A stretch of DNA of 64,000 nucleotides from contig JAIVFH010000070.1 of the NCBI GenBank assembly GCA_025765595.1, positions 62,001 through 126,000 of the forward strand, read 5' to 3'. Under the pieces are notes generated by a model that searched no databases, was not told the origin of the DNA, and worked only from the letters and a program-made list of their open reading frames with translations. Shown piece by piece: positions 21,069 to 32,379 of the stretch. The number at the start of each line of letters is the position of its first letter. The stretch's first letter is position 1. The stretch is from Obelidium mucronatum (Eukaryota > Chytridiomycota > Chytridiomycetes > Chytridiales > Chytriomycetaceae). Both the position numbers and the translations under genes were made by a program.

Positions 21069-23602
21069 TTATTGCTGGCTGGAAAGATTGGGAGCAGACG
21101 CGAAACTGTTATTGTGCTTTGTCCGGTTCAATCCTTCATTCGACTGCTGCACAGATGGCGATAAACTTTGCTGCGACTTTGCAACAGTCAACTGCTCCTT
21201 CAACTCATCTCTATCCTTCAACAAAATGCTTCTTTGCGCCATCAACGCAGAAATACATCTCTGCGCATTCTCCAGCTTCTCTTGCAACTCCTGATTCGTA
21301 TCCTTCATATTATTCAAGTCATCAATCAGACAATCCTCAGATCGAACCATAGCATCCACCTGCTGCTGCACCTTCACCTGCTGAACCGCCAACTCCTCCA
21401 AATTCGCCATCGAGTTGAAAAAGTCTTCGTTCCCATCCTCAAGCTCTTTTCTGAATTTCAAGTTTTCTTGAAGCAAGTTGTCCAAGGAATGGATTTGACG
21501 CGACAAGTTGACGGATTCAGTAGATTCATTGTTTTGCAGCTTATTGTTTTCGCTGATTAGTAGAGATCGCTGTTCCATGATGGCAGCAGTGGTTCGATGG
21601 AGGACTGCAAGGCGGTCTTGGAGTCTCTCCTTTTCGTCCTTGAGTTGTGAGAAGATCTGTTTTCTCGACTGTTTCGAGTCGACAGCAGCTACGGAATCAA
21701 TATCCGCGTCACGGAATGATGATGATTTTTCTGCCGCTTGCTCTTGCTGTTGTTGTTGTTGCTGTTGTTGTTGTTGTTCCTGCTGCTTCTCTGCAGACAA
21801 GGCCTTTTTCTGCAACTCGCCACTAAGCGTATCAATCGACTTACTCAACTGCTCCACCTTCTTCTCATTATCACACGCCTTCCGATTCAACTGAGCCACA
21901 AACTCCGCCAAGGCCGACACCAAATCCCGGTGCGACCGATCCTTAAGCTGCAACTGCTGAAACAAATCACCTCCATCCTGCTTCCTCAAGTCATGGAACA
22001 CGCGTTCAACCACTTCCGCCTCGTTCAAGTTTGCATGAGCAACGAGCTGGATCGTGAGGGTTTGCATTTGTCGGATTTGGTCTTGGAGGAGCTTTTCGCG
22101 GAGGTCTGGATCTGTTTTGGACATTTGTTGGAGAGCGAGGACTTCTTCGTTTAGTGTGTCGATGGATTCGACGAGTTCTTGTTGCTTTTTTTGGAGCTCT
22201 GTTTGTTGTTCTGGTTGTTGTTGTTGTTGCTGTTGTTGTTGCTTTTGATGGTTCTTTTTGGTTTGGGCATAGATTTGTGCGAGGGATTCAGTGGATTGTT
22301 GGGTTTGTTCTTCGGCTTGTTCGGCGCGTTGAAGAGCTTGTTCGAGTTCTTGGTCTCTTTCGTCTTTTTCGGCTTGGAGGGCCAAGAGTTTGTATTGGAG
22401 GTTTTGCGCGTTGGCTTGGCTTTCGGCGAGTTGTTGGGCTAGTTCTTCTTGGTTGTTGTTGTTGTTGTTGTTGCTGAGGTTATTTAAGGAGTTGGCTGGG
22501 GCGCTGAGGTCGTTTAAGCTTTGGAAGGATAGGTTTGTTTGTCTGTTTTGGATGTTTTAATATATATGATCAGGAACATAACAATTTTTTTTAGGTTTGT
22601 TTTTTGTTTTGGTTACCTCAATTCAGCAAGTTGATGACGTAAATCCTTGTTTGACTCCTGCAAGTCCTTTACCTGCTGATGGGCATAATCAAGCTCCGCC
22701 TGCAGCTCCACAATACGATTATACATGTTTTGGGCTTCCCGACCAATCTCCTTTTTGGATTGGAAGACTTTTGAGAAAGAGTCTGTCAGAGATTCAAAAC
22801 AGCAAGAAACCTGGTCAGCCACTTGACGCGACTGTTGAAGCTCTTCTTCCAACGCAAAGACTTTACTCGCCAGTGCTTCATTTTCATCATACACTTGCTC
22901 CTGCTCCTCCGCCTGTCCTCTCAACTCGTCAAGATCGTTCTGGAGTGCATCTCGCTCAGCGCGGAGCCGTTCCGCTTCTTCCCTTGCATCCTCAAGCTGA
23001 AGCCTCAATTTCTTGGTCTCCACGTCCTTGGACGAATTCACACGAAGCAGCGCTGCCTCTGCACTATCCTTCGCGCCTTCCAACTGGATCCGGATCTTGT
23101 TTGTTTTCTCACGTGAGACTTTCAGGTTATGCAGCACGGCCACAAACGCGAGATTCAGATTCTTGTTGCCACCAACGATATCCGTGGCAGACGCGAAATG
23201 TCTACAATCAAATTTCTGTGCGTACTGAAGAACGAGTTCAGCTCGTTTCGAGAGGTCTGGTTCTTGCAGGATTTTTTCGGCTTCCTTGTGGTGGCTGTTG
23301 CTGCCGTCGTGGTCGTCGTCGAAGCTGGCGATTAGGTAGGTGAGGGCTACACTGTCGGAGAGGTCGGCGCCAAAGTTTGTCACGCGGAGTTGGAGGTTTT
23401 GTTTTTTTAACGTTCCGTTGACCCATTTGAGGAGCGCCTTTTCGAGGGTTTGGGTGCTGGGTTCAATGGCTTTGGAGGCAATGTCGTTGACGGATGTGTT
23501 TGCGGATTCGGTTCCGCTTGTGTTTATGTTTTGTAAGAGACCAACCTTTTTTTTTCAGAGAGGAGAGTCAGTTGAAAAGTTGAAAGTAAAAAAAAAAAAA
23601 AA

Positions 23603-23635
<33 letters not shown>

Positions 23636-24262
23636 AATAAAATGTAAAAAAAAGAGAAAGGAGTTTCAAAAAACCTATGTATAAGAAAGAGGGGGGGAGA
23701 GGCGGAGGGAAAAAAAAAATTAAAGTCAAAAAATCAATCAGACCAACCTTGATGACTTGCCAAACCAAGCCAAGAACCAAATGAGGAGTGCCTTTCATAA
23801 TATCCTCTGCAGACAAATTATGGACATGAACTCCGATTTTAACGGCGCCAGCCAGAGCCTTTTGGAGATTTTCAAACTTGTGGATAACAGTCTTGGCATT
23901 CTTGGTGACTTGCTTTTCGGGAATCGTGCCCGGAACACTGTTGTTTACGAGTTTGCAAAGAATCACACCATCGCTACAGGCTTCAAAGAACGCGTTTTCT
24001 CTTGTAGTGGAAATGGGCAAGAGAGACGATAGGTCTGGGTCTCCAGCCAACTGAGTGTTTATCCAGTTCACGTACGCAGCTATTTCGGTCTCACTGGTAA
24101 AGTGTGTAGCTGATTGTGCAGAAGAAAAAGGAAGTATATGTATTAGGTATTTTTATAAGGCGGGGGTTGAAGAAAGAAAAACCAAAACATACGAGCCGAT
24201 TGCGAAAAGTCAAACTTTGAGTGTCTGTTGACAGACTTTCTGTTGTTGCTGTTGCTCGCCAT
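21069..24262 (-). CDS. Fimbrin-like CH1-CH2 protein with long coiled-coil tail
   Basis: Four exons (24262-24193, 24109-23748, 23545-22617, 22542-21069) give 944 residues. After a short polar start come two calponin-homology domains most like the first pair of fimbrin/plastin: [57 protein letters not shown] and [17 protein letters not shown]. This tandem CH pair is an actin-binding module. Fimbrin would continue with CH3-CH4; here the remaining 550 residues are coiled coil rich in E, Q, K, L with several polyQ stretches. The product is predicted to bind and possibly cross-link actin through a dimerising rod. It is not a canonical Sac6, and Hook/EB1-type proteins are less likely because of the GTIPE and [10 protein letters not shown] motifs. 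Divergent from ADSL. Confidence 0.85.
23606..23636. repeat. GA dinucleotide repeat beside an A-run in an intron
   Basis: A-run of about 23 bases followed by AGAGAG repeats, within intron 2 (23747-23546) of the fimbrin-like gene. Confidence 0.85.
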
Positions 24263-24456
24263 TTGACAGAGGTGTGGTTGTTCTAATTTCAGAAAGAACA
24301 AAGTGTTTTTTTTCCGGAAGGGGTTCAATTCGAAGGAAGGAAAGGAAAAAAAGAAAAAAAAAGAAAGGAAGGCAAGTGATTCGCGTTCCTTCTGGCCAAC
24401 CGATCCCCTCTTCTCTCGAATCTAATCTAGTCCAAACCAATGAAACCCCTGACAGA

Positions 24457-26169
24457 ATGGACGCCATTGTAGCAGCTGCCCTTGCCTCCAAGGCACCTGG
24501 CGCCTCCAAGGATGCCACCAAGGACCGTTACGCCTCTCCCTTGACTTCTCGTTATGCTTCGAACGAGATGGCATTCAACTTCAGTGACGCCAACAAGTTC
24601 TCGACCTGGAGAAAGCTGTGGCTGACCCTCGCCTCCGCTGAGCAGAAGGTGCGGGTTGATGAAATGCCGCTCATGACAACTGATCGCTGTTTTAGTTGGG
24701 ACTTACCGACATCACCGATGAAGCCCTCAAGCAAATGTCTGAGCATATCTACGACATTGACTACGTTATGGCTGCTGCTGAGGAGAAGCGCCGTCGTCAC
24801 GATGTCATGGCTCACGTCCACACGTGCGTATATCTATGTCTATGATCCATCCAGCAATGCCAACAATATTGTACTCATGTCGGCTTTCCTTCTTTTCTTA
24901 GTTTCGGTGAGGCTGCTCCAGCTGCTGCCGGTATTATCCACTTGGGTGCTACTTCTTGTTACGTGACCGACAATTCCGAATTGATCATGATGAGAGATGG
25001 TCTCGACATTATTATTCCAAAGCTCGCGAGCTGTATCGACAAGCTTTCTCAGTTTGCCCAGACTTACAAGGATCTTCCAACTCTTGGTTTCACTCACTTG
25101 CAACCCGCCCAATTGACCACTGTTGGAAAGCGCGCTTGTCTTTGGTTGCAGGAACTCTTGATGGATCTGAGAAACATTTCTCGGGCCCGTGCTGATCTTC
25201 GATTCCGTGGAGTCAAGGGTACTACTGGAACCCAAGCTTCGTTCTTGACTCTGTTTGAGGGAAACCACGACAAGGTTGAGCAGCTTGATGAGATGGTTAC
25301 TGAGCTTTCTGGATTCCCAGCTGCCTACCCAGTCACTGGTCAGACTTACACCCGTAAGGTTGACTTGGATGTCCTTTCAACCCTTAGCTCATTTGGGGCC
25401 ACTGCCCACAAGATGGTAATTGATTTGCTCCCCGTTTCTTTTTTTTTTTTTTGGTCTTTTGATGCGTTAATCATGTAAACTGAACTCAATTTCTTCAAAG
25501 GCATCTGATATTCGTATCTTGGCTTCCCTCAAGGAAATCGAAGAGCCATTCGAAAAGGACCAAATTGGTTCCAGTGCCATGGCTTACAAGCGTAACCCCA
25601 TGCGTTGCGAGCGTGTGTGCTCCCTCAGTCGTCACCTCATGACTCTCATTGGAAATGTGCAGCAAACTGCTGCTGTTCAATGGTTGGAACGTACTTTGGA
25701 TGACTCTGCAAACCGTCGTGTTACCATTCCTGAAGCCTTTTTGACCGCCGATATTGTCTTGAGTTTGGTCCAGAACATTGTCGATGGAATGGTTGTGTAT
25801 CCAAAGGTTATTGAGCGACGCATCATGCAGGAGTTGCCTTTCATGGCAACAGAGAACTTTATCATGTTCATGGTCAAGAATGGAGGCGACAGACAGCGGT
25901 GCCACGAAGAAATCCGTGTTCTTTCTCACCAAGCTGGTCGAGTTGTGAAGGATGAAGGAGGTGAAAACGACTTGATTGAAAGAATCAAGAAGACTCCTTA
26001 CTTTGCTCCTTTGGTTCCTCACTTGGATGAGCTCTTGGATCCATCTACATTCATTGGTAGAGCCCCACAGCAGGTTGTGTCTTTCATCAAGAAAGAAGTA
26101 GAACCAGCTTTGCGGCCATACAGGGCCATCTTGGATGCTGGAGTTAAACAAGAATCCATCAACGTTTAA
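24457..26169 (+). CDS. ADE13: Adenylosuccinate lyase
   Basis: Cleaves SAICAR to AICAR and adenylosuccinate to AMP, both with release of fumarate, in de novo purine synthesis. Exons 24457-24648, 24696-24823, 24902-25415 and 25501-26169 give 500 residues, near the family size. Signature blocks: [20 protein letters not shown] with the substrate-binding TS of [27 protein letters not shown] with catalytic His, and the mobile loop signature [20 protein letters not shown] with catalytic Ser. A ten-codon upstream frame begins at ATG 24440 and overlaps the true start in another frame, a possible brake on translation. Eukaryotic type, like human ADSL. Confidence 0.96.
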
Positions 26170-26480
26170 GATTTGTTACTGCAATGCAATGATGCGAAAA
26201 AAAAGAGAATTTTTCCCGTTCAAACTTTTCAACCAATCACCAACAAGCAAACCAAACCAATGGCAGAGTATCACCACTGAAATTACGTTTGCGCGTGTTT
26301 TTCATGGAAATTGCCATGGTCAACCGATTTTGTGAATCTTGTTGCCAGCTATTGGCCAATATTCCTGTGGCAAGCCACCGGAACAACTAAAAAAATGAAA
26401 AAAAGCCAGACGTTGACCATATGGTCTGTTGCAGTGAAAGTAGGCAATGTCAGTTTGTTGGAGTATTTTTTTTTATTGCT
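26170..26480. other. Spacer between ADSL and CNB protein 3
   Basis: No gene seen. It must hold the ADSL terminator and the promoter of the next gene. An in-frame upstream ATG for the next gene lies at 26421. Confidence 0.5.
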
Positions 26481-28533
26481 ATGAAAAAGACAACTGACAC
26501 TCCCGCAACATCGCGAGAGAGCAGTGTTCAATGTTGCTCTGCCGGCTGCAAAGCGAAGCTAGAAAACCAGAAGGCTATGATAATGTTTCTCGAAACTCAG
26601 TACTGGGAAATGCGGGAACGTGTTTTTGAACTCATCAAAAGAAACAAGGAGATTACGGATATTGCACAAGAGTATGCAAGTGTCGCCCGCAATCTTAGGA
26701 GCCGAACGAAAACGCTGACTTCCGAAGAAAGGACTATTTTGCAGGCCTTTGATCGCATCAAAGAGAGGATAAAGCAGAATATTCATCACATTGTGTCACC
26801 GGATGGCCCTAAGGAAACTAACGAGCCTAATCAAGACCAGGGCGTAAATCTGGCAGAAACAGAAAACATCGGGTTGGAAAGCCACGCGGAAATTGAGACT
26901 GACTCAGACGAGAACTCAATGATTGAATCAATGTCACGGGCCGTTTCTGCTGCGTCATTGACACCTCCTCAGCTTCATCACGACATATTGAACCTGAAGA
27001 AGCAAGGGATGTCACCAAAGTCGAGTGTGAATACTATTTCCCGTTTGGGTTTAAATACCTCTTTAAGTAGAAAGGGTTACCCTTCTCAATCAAGCATGGC
27101 TATCGATTCAAGGTTGATTATATTTCTCAAGTTTCCATTATTTGCATCGTTTCCGAAAGCGGTGCTTGAAACAGTTTTGCAGAGCTGTTATGAGATCAAC
27201 AAAAGTGCTGGCGAAGTTATCGTCAGGAAAGGGGAAACCGGGGGCGAGATATTTTTCCTGATCGCAGGAACTGCGTCAGTCGTTGAGAATGGAGAATTAG
27301 TGTCCAATATTAGCACTGGTTCATATTTCGGCGAGTTAGGAATCGTGGTTTCTGAATTGATTCGAACGGCTTCCATTGTAGCAAAGACTGACTGTCAGAT
27401 TATTGTTGTAACTAAACAGAAGCTAAGCGACATTGTGTTGACAAACCAAAGGGCCAAGGAGCTCTACGATGGATTCGTTGAGAAAAAGCTGTTCCACTGG
27501 AAAGAACAACAAACTACAACGGAAAATATATCCTGTGGATCTGAATTTGTGAATGAAATTGCGAGAGAAGAAATCAATAAGCTTGGCATCTTTTCTGGCG
27601 CAAGCGACTCCTTCATAAATTCACTATCTCTGGCAATGAAGTTTATTTCATTCAACAGTGGGACGAATATTGTCACCATAGGAGAAGAGTCAGATGCAAT
27701 GTACTTTATATTAAAGGGAGCAGTAGAAGTAGTTGGTCAAGCAGGTGCGGTCAATGCCGAAATTTTGAGCGGTTCCTTCTTTGGTGAAGTGGGTGTCCTG
27801 TTAAACTTGCGTCGTACTGCGTCAATTCGGGCAAAGGAAGATACGAATGTCCTTCGACTTTTCAAAACGGATTTGGATAAGGTGGTTGAACAATTTCCAT
27901 CCATGAAATCTACCCTCAAAGCAGCAGCGGATGAGAGATATGAGTTATTCAAGCAAAGAACAGCGGTGTCTTCGACAATCTCCGATCATATCCCTGACCA
28001 ATTTGACATGGAAGTCGCTACAAACTCGTTGGCAAAGGTATTTTAACTTCCACTCGTTTACAAATATGCTGACACGCGAACAGTTAAGCATTTTTGAAGG
28101 CATTGACGATACAGTACTTTCAGAGCTTTCCATGAAAATGACCAGAAGAATATGGAAAGCAGGGGAAATTATTATTCGCTGCCATGAGCCAGGCACATCA
28201 ATGTACTTTCTGGCTGCTGGAAATGCAGATATTATCTCTGAGTTTAATGAAATCATCGACTCGGTGTCAGGACCATCAGCCTACTTTGGCGAAGTGAGTT
28301 TGATTGAGCAGGTGAGATGAAGAACCCCAAAGAGTTGCTACTTGCTAATCACAATTATCAACAAGGTTCCTCGAACAGCTACTGTGAAGTGCACAAGTGT
28401 CTGTTCAACATATGAATTGACGAAGTCTAGTTTTAATGACATTATCGAAAAGTACCCCAGAATTTCCGCACACATCAAAGAAATTGCTGCTGAGCGAATG
28501 CAAAGCTATTTGGTTCGGTCAGTTTTGGCGTAA
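26481..28533 (+). CDS. Triple cyclic-nucleotide-binding-domain protein 3
   Basis: Exons 26481-28037, 28084-28311 and 28366-28533 give 650 residues; an in-frame ATG at 26421 would add 20. It has the same plan as the genes at 7901 and 10940: coiled coil, acidic linker, three CNB domains with cassettes FGELGIVVSELIRTASI, FGEVGVLLNLRRTASI and FGEVSLIEQVPRTATV, and the ending YLVRSVLA. The first cassette is one residue longer than in the paralogues. Only two introns remain, at 28038 (46 bases) and 28312 (54 bases), matching two of the five introns in protein 2. It is 13 kb from the tandem pair. Function unknown; a soluble nucleotide sensor is inferred. Confidence 0.85.
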
Positions 28534-28559
28534 TAAAATGTATACTGTTAATTTCAAAA

Positions 28560-29931
28560 AGAAAGTCCCAAATGAATTTGAAAAGATACAAAATGTATTT
28601 TCAATTAAAAGAATGCCCAAAACGCTGCTCCAAGCCTCCAAATCCCGGCCCCAGAAAAAAAATGGTCCGCTACATGTGGTGGCAAAACTGCAAGAGTCTG
28701 CTGCAATCAAGGAAAGAGTTTTAGCTGATATGACCAACCTCACCAACTCAAACTATTCCATCAACAAGGCCACCATCATAGCCAGCCAAACCCATGGAAT
28801 CCCCAAGGATCAAGCAATATCTTTCTTTAGAGTGAAGGAAAAGCCTGCGGACTGGTCCCACGGCAACAGGCACTTCTCTGATTCTGAGGAGGAAGTCTTT
28901 GTCTCGTTTTTGGAAGCAAGATCAATTGCACACTTCCCCATGGCTTGCTTGGCCTTCATTGCATTGATCATGGCAATATTCCAGCGAAAGGAGCTGGACT
29001 CATCATGGACAGCAGACAAGTGGTACAATAAATTTGCAAGGTGCCACAAGAAACGCCTCAGCCGTCAAACCACAAAAGCAATCAGTGTGGCTTGCACTAC
29101 CCCACTTACCTTGGACAAGATCAAAACGTGGGCAGAAGAGTTTGAGGCCTGGAAGAGACAGTGGCTACAGCTTCCTTCATTTGGTCAATGCGGGTGAAAT
29201 GCGCCTCAAGCTTGAAAACAGCTTGTCTTCCTCGGTGGCAATTGCCAGTGCAGCAGTATCATGCCCAAACAAGATCACTGATAACCAAGGTCAAGTTGCA
29301 AGCTTTATTCCCTTTGTGACCGCCACTGGTGAGAGAGTTCTAGATGTTTTAGTCCTGCCAATCAAGTTCAGAAATCTGCAATTACATGACCCAGATCAGT
29401 TTGCACAACGCGGTAAATCTACTCCACTGAGGATTGTCTTAAGTGAGACCGGATTCTTGAATGAGGAGCAGTGGTTGCCGATTCTGGAGGAGTTTAAAGC
29501 CCAATGGATGATTTTGCATCTAGGCTTGACCCCTGTTGTTTTACTCGACAACCTTGGTGTCCACAGAACCGTTGACACCCTGGATCTCTGTCTCTAGGTG
29601 GGCATTCAAGGGTTCTTCCTGCCTCCAAACAGCACCCACTTCCTGCAGCCTTTGGATGACGTCATTTTTGCAAATTTAAAAAGCACGTGTGTCTGTCTAT
29701 TCCAACAGAAAAGGTGCTTCTCAAACTGCAAGTTCGAGACTCTGGGGGCGGAAAACAGCAGCAAGGAATATACTGACTCGAGAACTGATACAATCTGCTT
29801 TCAAGAGAACGGGGATTTATCCGTGGGCAAAGGAATTGATCATCAAAAATGCCACCATCAACATTGCCAGCTCCTCTGGCAACAAAAAAGCCCTGCCATC
29901 AACTATCAACTTGCTGCTTGATGTTTTTTAG
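28560..29931 (+). pseudogene. Decayed pogo/Tigger-like DDE transposase
   Basis: Three overlapping frames together show a pogo-type transposase of the Tc1/mariner superfamily. The N-terminal part has a CENP-B-like helix region (DKWYNKFARCHKKRLSRQ). The DDE part shows SETGFLNEEQWLPILEEF, PVVLLDNLGVHRT with a catalytic Asp, and GFFLPPNSTHFLQPLD, the highly typical LPPN-T-x-x-QPLD block. A frame change near 29170-29190 and an in-frame TAG at 29596-29598 break it, so it is inactive. Ends of the element were not found. It begins only about 30 bases after the stop of CNB protein 3. Confidence 0.75.
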
Positions 29932-30336
29932 TCAATGTCTTCAGCTCCAGCTGTGAAGATGATGCCTGTCAAGCCTCAGTTGCCAAGACAAACCAAAGCT
30001 ACAGCTTCAGTGATCTCCGCAGCAGGAGGCTATTGCAACAGTTGAATCCAAATGCAAATTGATAAAAGATAAGCAGGAGAATCAAAAAAAGACAAAGGAA
30101 GCAACAGAATGGTGCAAAGGGGTCAAAAACTTGTCAAGCCCAAAGCAAAAATGGCTGTTGCACAACAATCTGGCAATCCAGCTCTGCCTGGCTCAACTGC
30201 AGTATCTGTGAAAAGTATCGAATTTGCCCTGCGCACAAGAAGAAGTGTCAGAAAGTGTTTGATGACCATGTTTCTATTCATGGAGAGTGAGACTGCATGT
30301 TAGTAATCACTCGTCTTGTAGGGATATTTCTCCATA

Positions 30337-30400
30337 GTTTCGTAGCTAAGCGGTTATGATGCGCGAATCGCACAATGGAAACCCGGGTTCAATATTTTCA
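30337..30400 (+). pseudogene. tRNA-like sequence (tRNA pseudogene or SINE head)
   Basis: TAGCTAAGCGGTTATGATGC resembles an A box and ACCCGGGTTCAAT a B box at the right spacing. The middle can form only a short TGCG/CGCA stem, the position before the putative anticodon is C instead of T, and no acceptor stem is present, so it is not a working tRNA. Confidence 0.4.
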
Positions 30401-30453
30401 GTTTGTTTTCTGTTTTGAACTTTTATCATTTGTAATTCCAGAACTTGCATAAA

Positions 30454-30637
30454 TAGCAAGGTTTCTGCTCTGAGTTTTAGTTCAGTTTCAATACATTCTG
30501 TGTTAGTTTTACAGTTTTGTAACTCTTTGATTCCGTCTCTCGTGATCTCAAGACGTTATTGGTCAAGCCCTCGTGCCACCGAAGCCCTCGTGCCTTCAAG
30601 AACCCTTAAGTTTTTTATTGACTATCTGGTTCTAACA
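30454..30637 (+). repeat. Diverged direct repeat, copy A (possible LTR)
   Basis: Aligns with 31602-31762 from TAGCAA and CTCTGAGTTTTAGTTCAG through the AGCCCTCGTGCC-like blocks to the shared end CTGGTTCTAACA. The TCTAACA ending is typical of copia LTRs, but the start and primer-binding site are not recognisable. Confidence 0.6.
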
Positions 30638-30639
30638 CT

Positions 30640-31600
30640 GCAAAACAATCCCTCCCCTCTTTATTCTTGGCTCTATCGCTTTAATCTCTTTGGACAACAT
30701 TTATTCAATGAAAAGATATAAGGAGATAAAATTGCAAGGGTGGCAATGCATGTTGAATCTGATACTGAAATGTGTGTTTGCTAAAATCACGATAAATTTG
30801 CTAAATTCGCAGGGTCACTCAATGTATGCAAAAAAAAGCACGCATCACCAGGCTTCAAGGGTAGAAATCAATGGCTATTGGTTTTAAATCCAGCTTTGAG
30901 AGACTATCATCAGTCATTTCCGACAGTTTAAGTGTTGAGTTCCCTTCCGCCACGTCCCTTGCCCCCTCCGCTACTAGTACCACCTCTGCCGGATTTAAAA
31001 TCCCAACCTGGAGAGACATGCATCAAGGAGATTGCCCAAGCACAAGTTTTCAATAAACAACACAGATTTTGGATCTCTTTCCATTTGAAATAGTCTGGTA
31101 TCAGGATTTCATTCAACAAACTAATGTATACCAGATTGAAAAAGGTTGGTTCAAATACCACATTCAGTAAAAAGCAAAACTGTCTTGATTCTTCCAACTC
31201 AGCCCAGAGGAACGCCATCCTGAGCATTTTTTGCAATCCGCCAGCTGCTGCTTCTGTCCGGCATTCATCTGGTTTTTGAATTAGCGGTGGGGTGCACATG
31301 CAAGCAGATAATCAATTATTGACAGCCCCAGTATTCAAGGTAACTTTCCATTCCTCCAAGTCTTCTGTAATACAAGATTCTCCAATGTCAAGAAGCACCA
31401 CCAAACTGGTCTACAATAATACCCAGGTGCAAATTTGAAAGTATAAAGACCTTGACAAGACAATGACACAACCAGGGGTTAGATGGTCATTCCTCCTTTC
31501 TTTCTTTGTTTTTTGGTTGACCAACATCGATGTTTTAGTCAAAAAGCGCATTGCACTAAATCTCTCTAAAACACGCAATAAAGAAACCGTTTTTGATTGT
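30640..31600. other. Stretch between the two direct repeats, no gene
   Basis: About 960 bases without a credible open frame; if the flanking repeats are LTRs this would be what remains of an element interior, but no gag or pol motif is visible. Confidence 0.5.
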
Positions 31601-31601
31601 T

Positions 31602-31762
31602 TAGCAAAGTGTTTTCTCTGAGTTTTAGTTCAGTTTCAGTAGTGTTAGTATTACAGTCTTGCACTTGTCTCTTGTAACTTCCAGCCAGGTCTAGCCCTCA
31701 TGCCTTCTAAGCCCTCGTGTCCTCGGAACCCTAAGTCCTTATTTGACTTTCTGGTTCTAACA
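31602..31762 (+). repeat. Diverged direct repeat, copy B (possible LTR)
   Basis: Second copy of the repeat at 30454-30637; it also ends in CTGGTTCTAACA. The two copies differ at many positions, so the duplication or insertion is old. Confidence 0.6.
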
Positions 31763-32290
31763 GCAGTTTTCCTGCAGATACATTGCCTTGCATCTGAATC
31801 TCTCGTCCTTCAACAGTGTGATGTTGGAACTTGAAGGGGCAGTTTGATCACCACCGGTTGGCATTTCTTGAACAGCTGAAGTCAAAGAGAAGTACATAAT
31901 CAATGTGAACTGGCTTCCTAGTGGACTGTCTGGGATAATTTTGGAAAAATCCATAATTCCAAGCCAGTTCCAAGCCACTTTGCAGCAAATGTTAGATAAT
32001 GCACACAGCCCAGTCAGCCGCAATCACCAAGTACTCACATTTTTGGCCTCATCGTTGATATGATGGTGCTGCATGCTGTTTGTGAGGTAATTCTAATTAC
32101 AGGGGTGGATGAAAGTTTAGTCGCAGTTTTATGTGTTGCCAGGTACTTTGCCCATGTATCCAGCATAGATTTGTAGGGTAAGGATTCACTTCTGGTGATG
32201 CTGGTTGCATTTAAAAGCAGTTATACGGTTATCCAAAGTTTGAAAAATATTTTGTGTATAATAACATTTTTTAAAGTCGGATAATTCGTC
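31763..32290. other. Spacer without recognisable gene
   Basis: No coding frame or repeat was recognised here. Confidence 0.5.
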
Positions 32291-32372
32291 GGGCAGATGG
32301 CCGAGCGGTCTAAGGCGTCACGTTAAGGCCGTGATCTATTCGTAGGCGTGGGTTCGAATCCCACTCTGCTCA
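32291..32372 (+). tRNA. tRNA-Leu (anticodon AAG)
   Basis: All arms fold: acceptor GGGCAGA with TCTGCTC (one G-T pair), a D arm with GCCGAGCGGTCTAAGGC, anticodon stem TCACG/CGTGA around loop TTAAGGC, so anticodon AAG, a long variable arm as in type II tRNAs, and T arm GTGGG-TTCGAAT-CCCAC. The discriminator is A, right for leucine. A run of six T follows at 32374, a normal Pol III terminator. No intron. Confidence 0.95.
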
Positions 32373-32379
32373 CTTTTTT

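Noticed and set aside
21738..22477. Plus-strand Leu/Val/Cys-rich frames
   Set aside because: Antisense of the Q-rich coiled coil in the fimbrin-like gene.
30337..30400. Functional tRNA gene
   Set aside because: Boxes A and B are recognisable but no acceptor stem exists and the anticodon loop lacks T33; kept only as a tRNA-like pseudogene.
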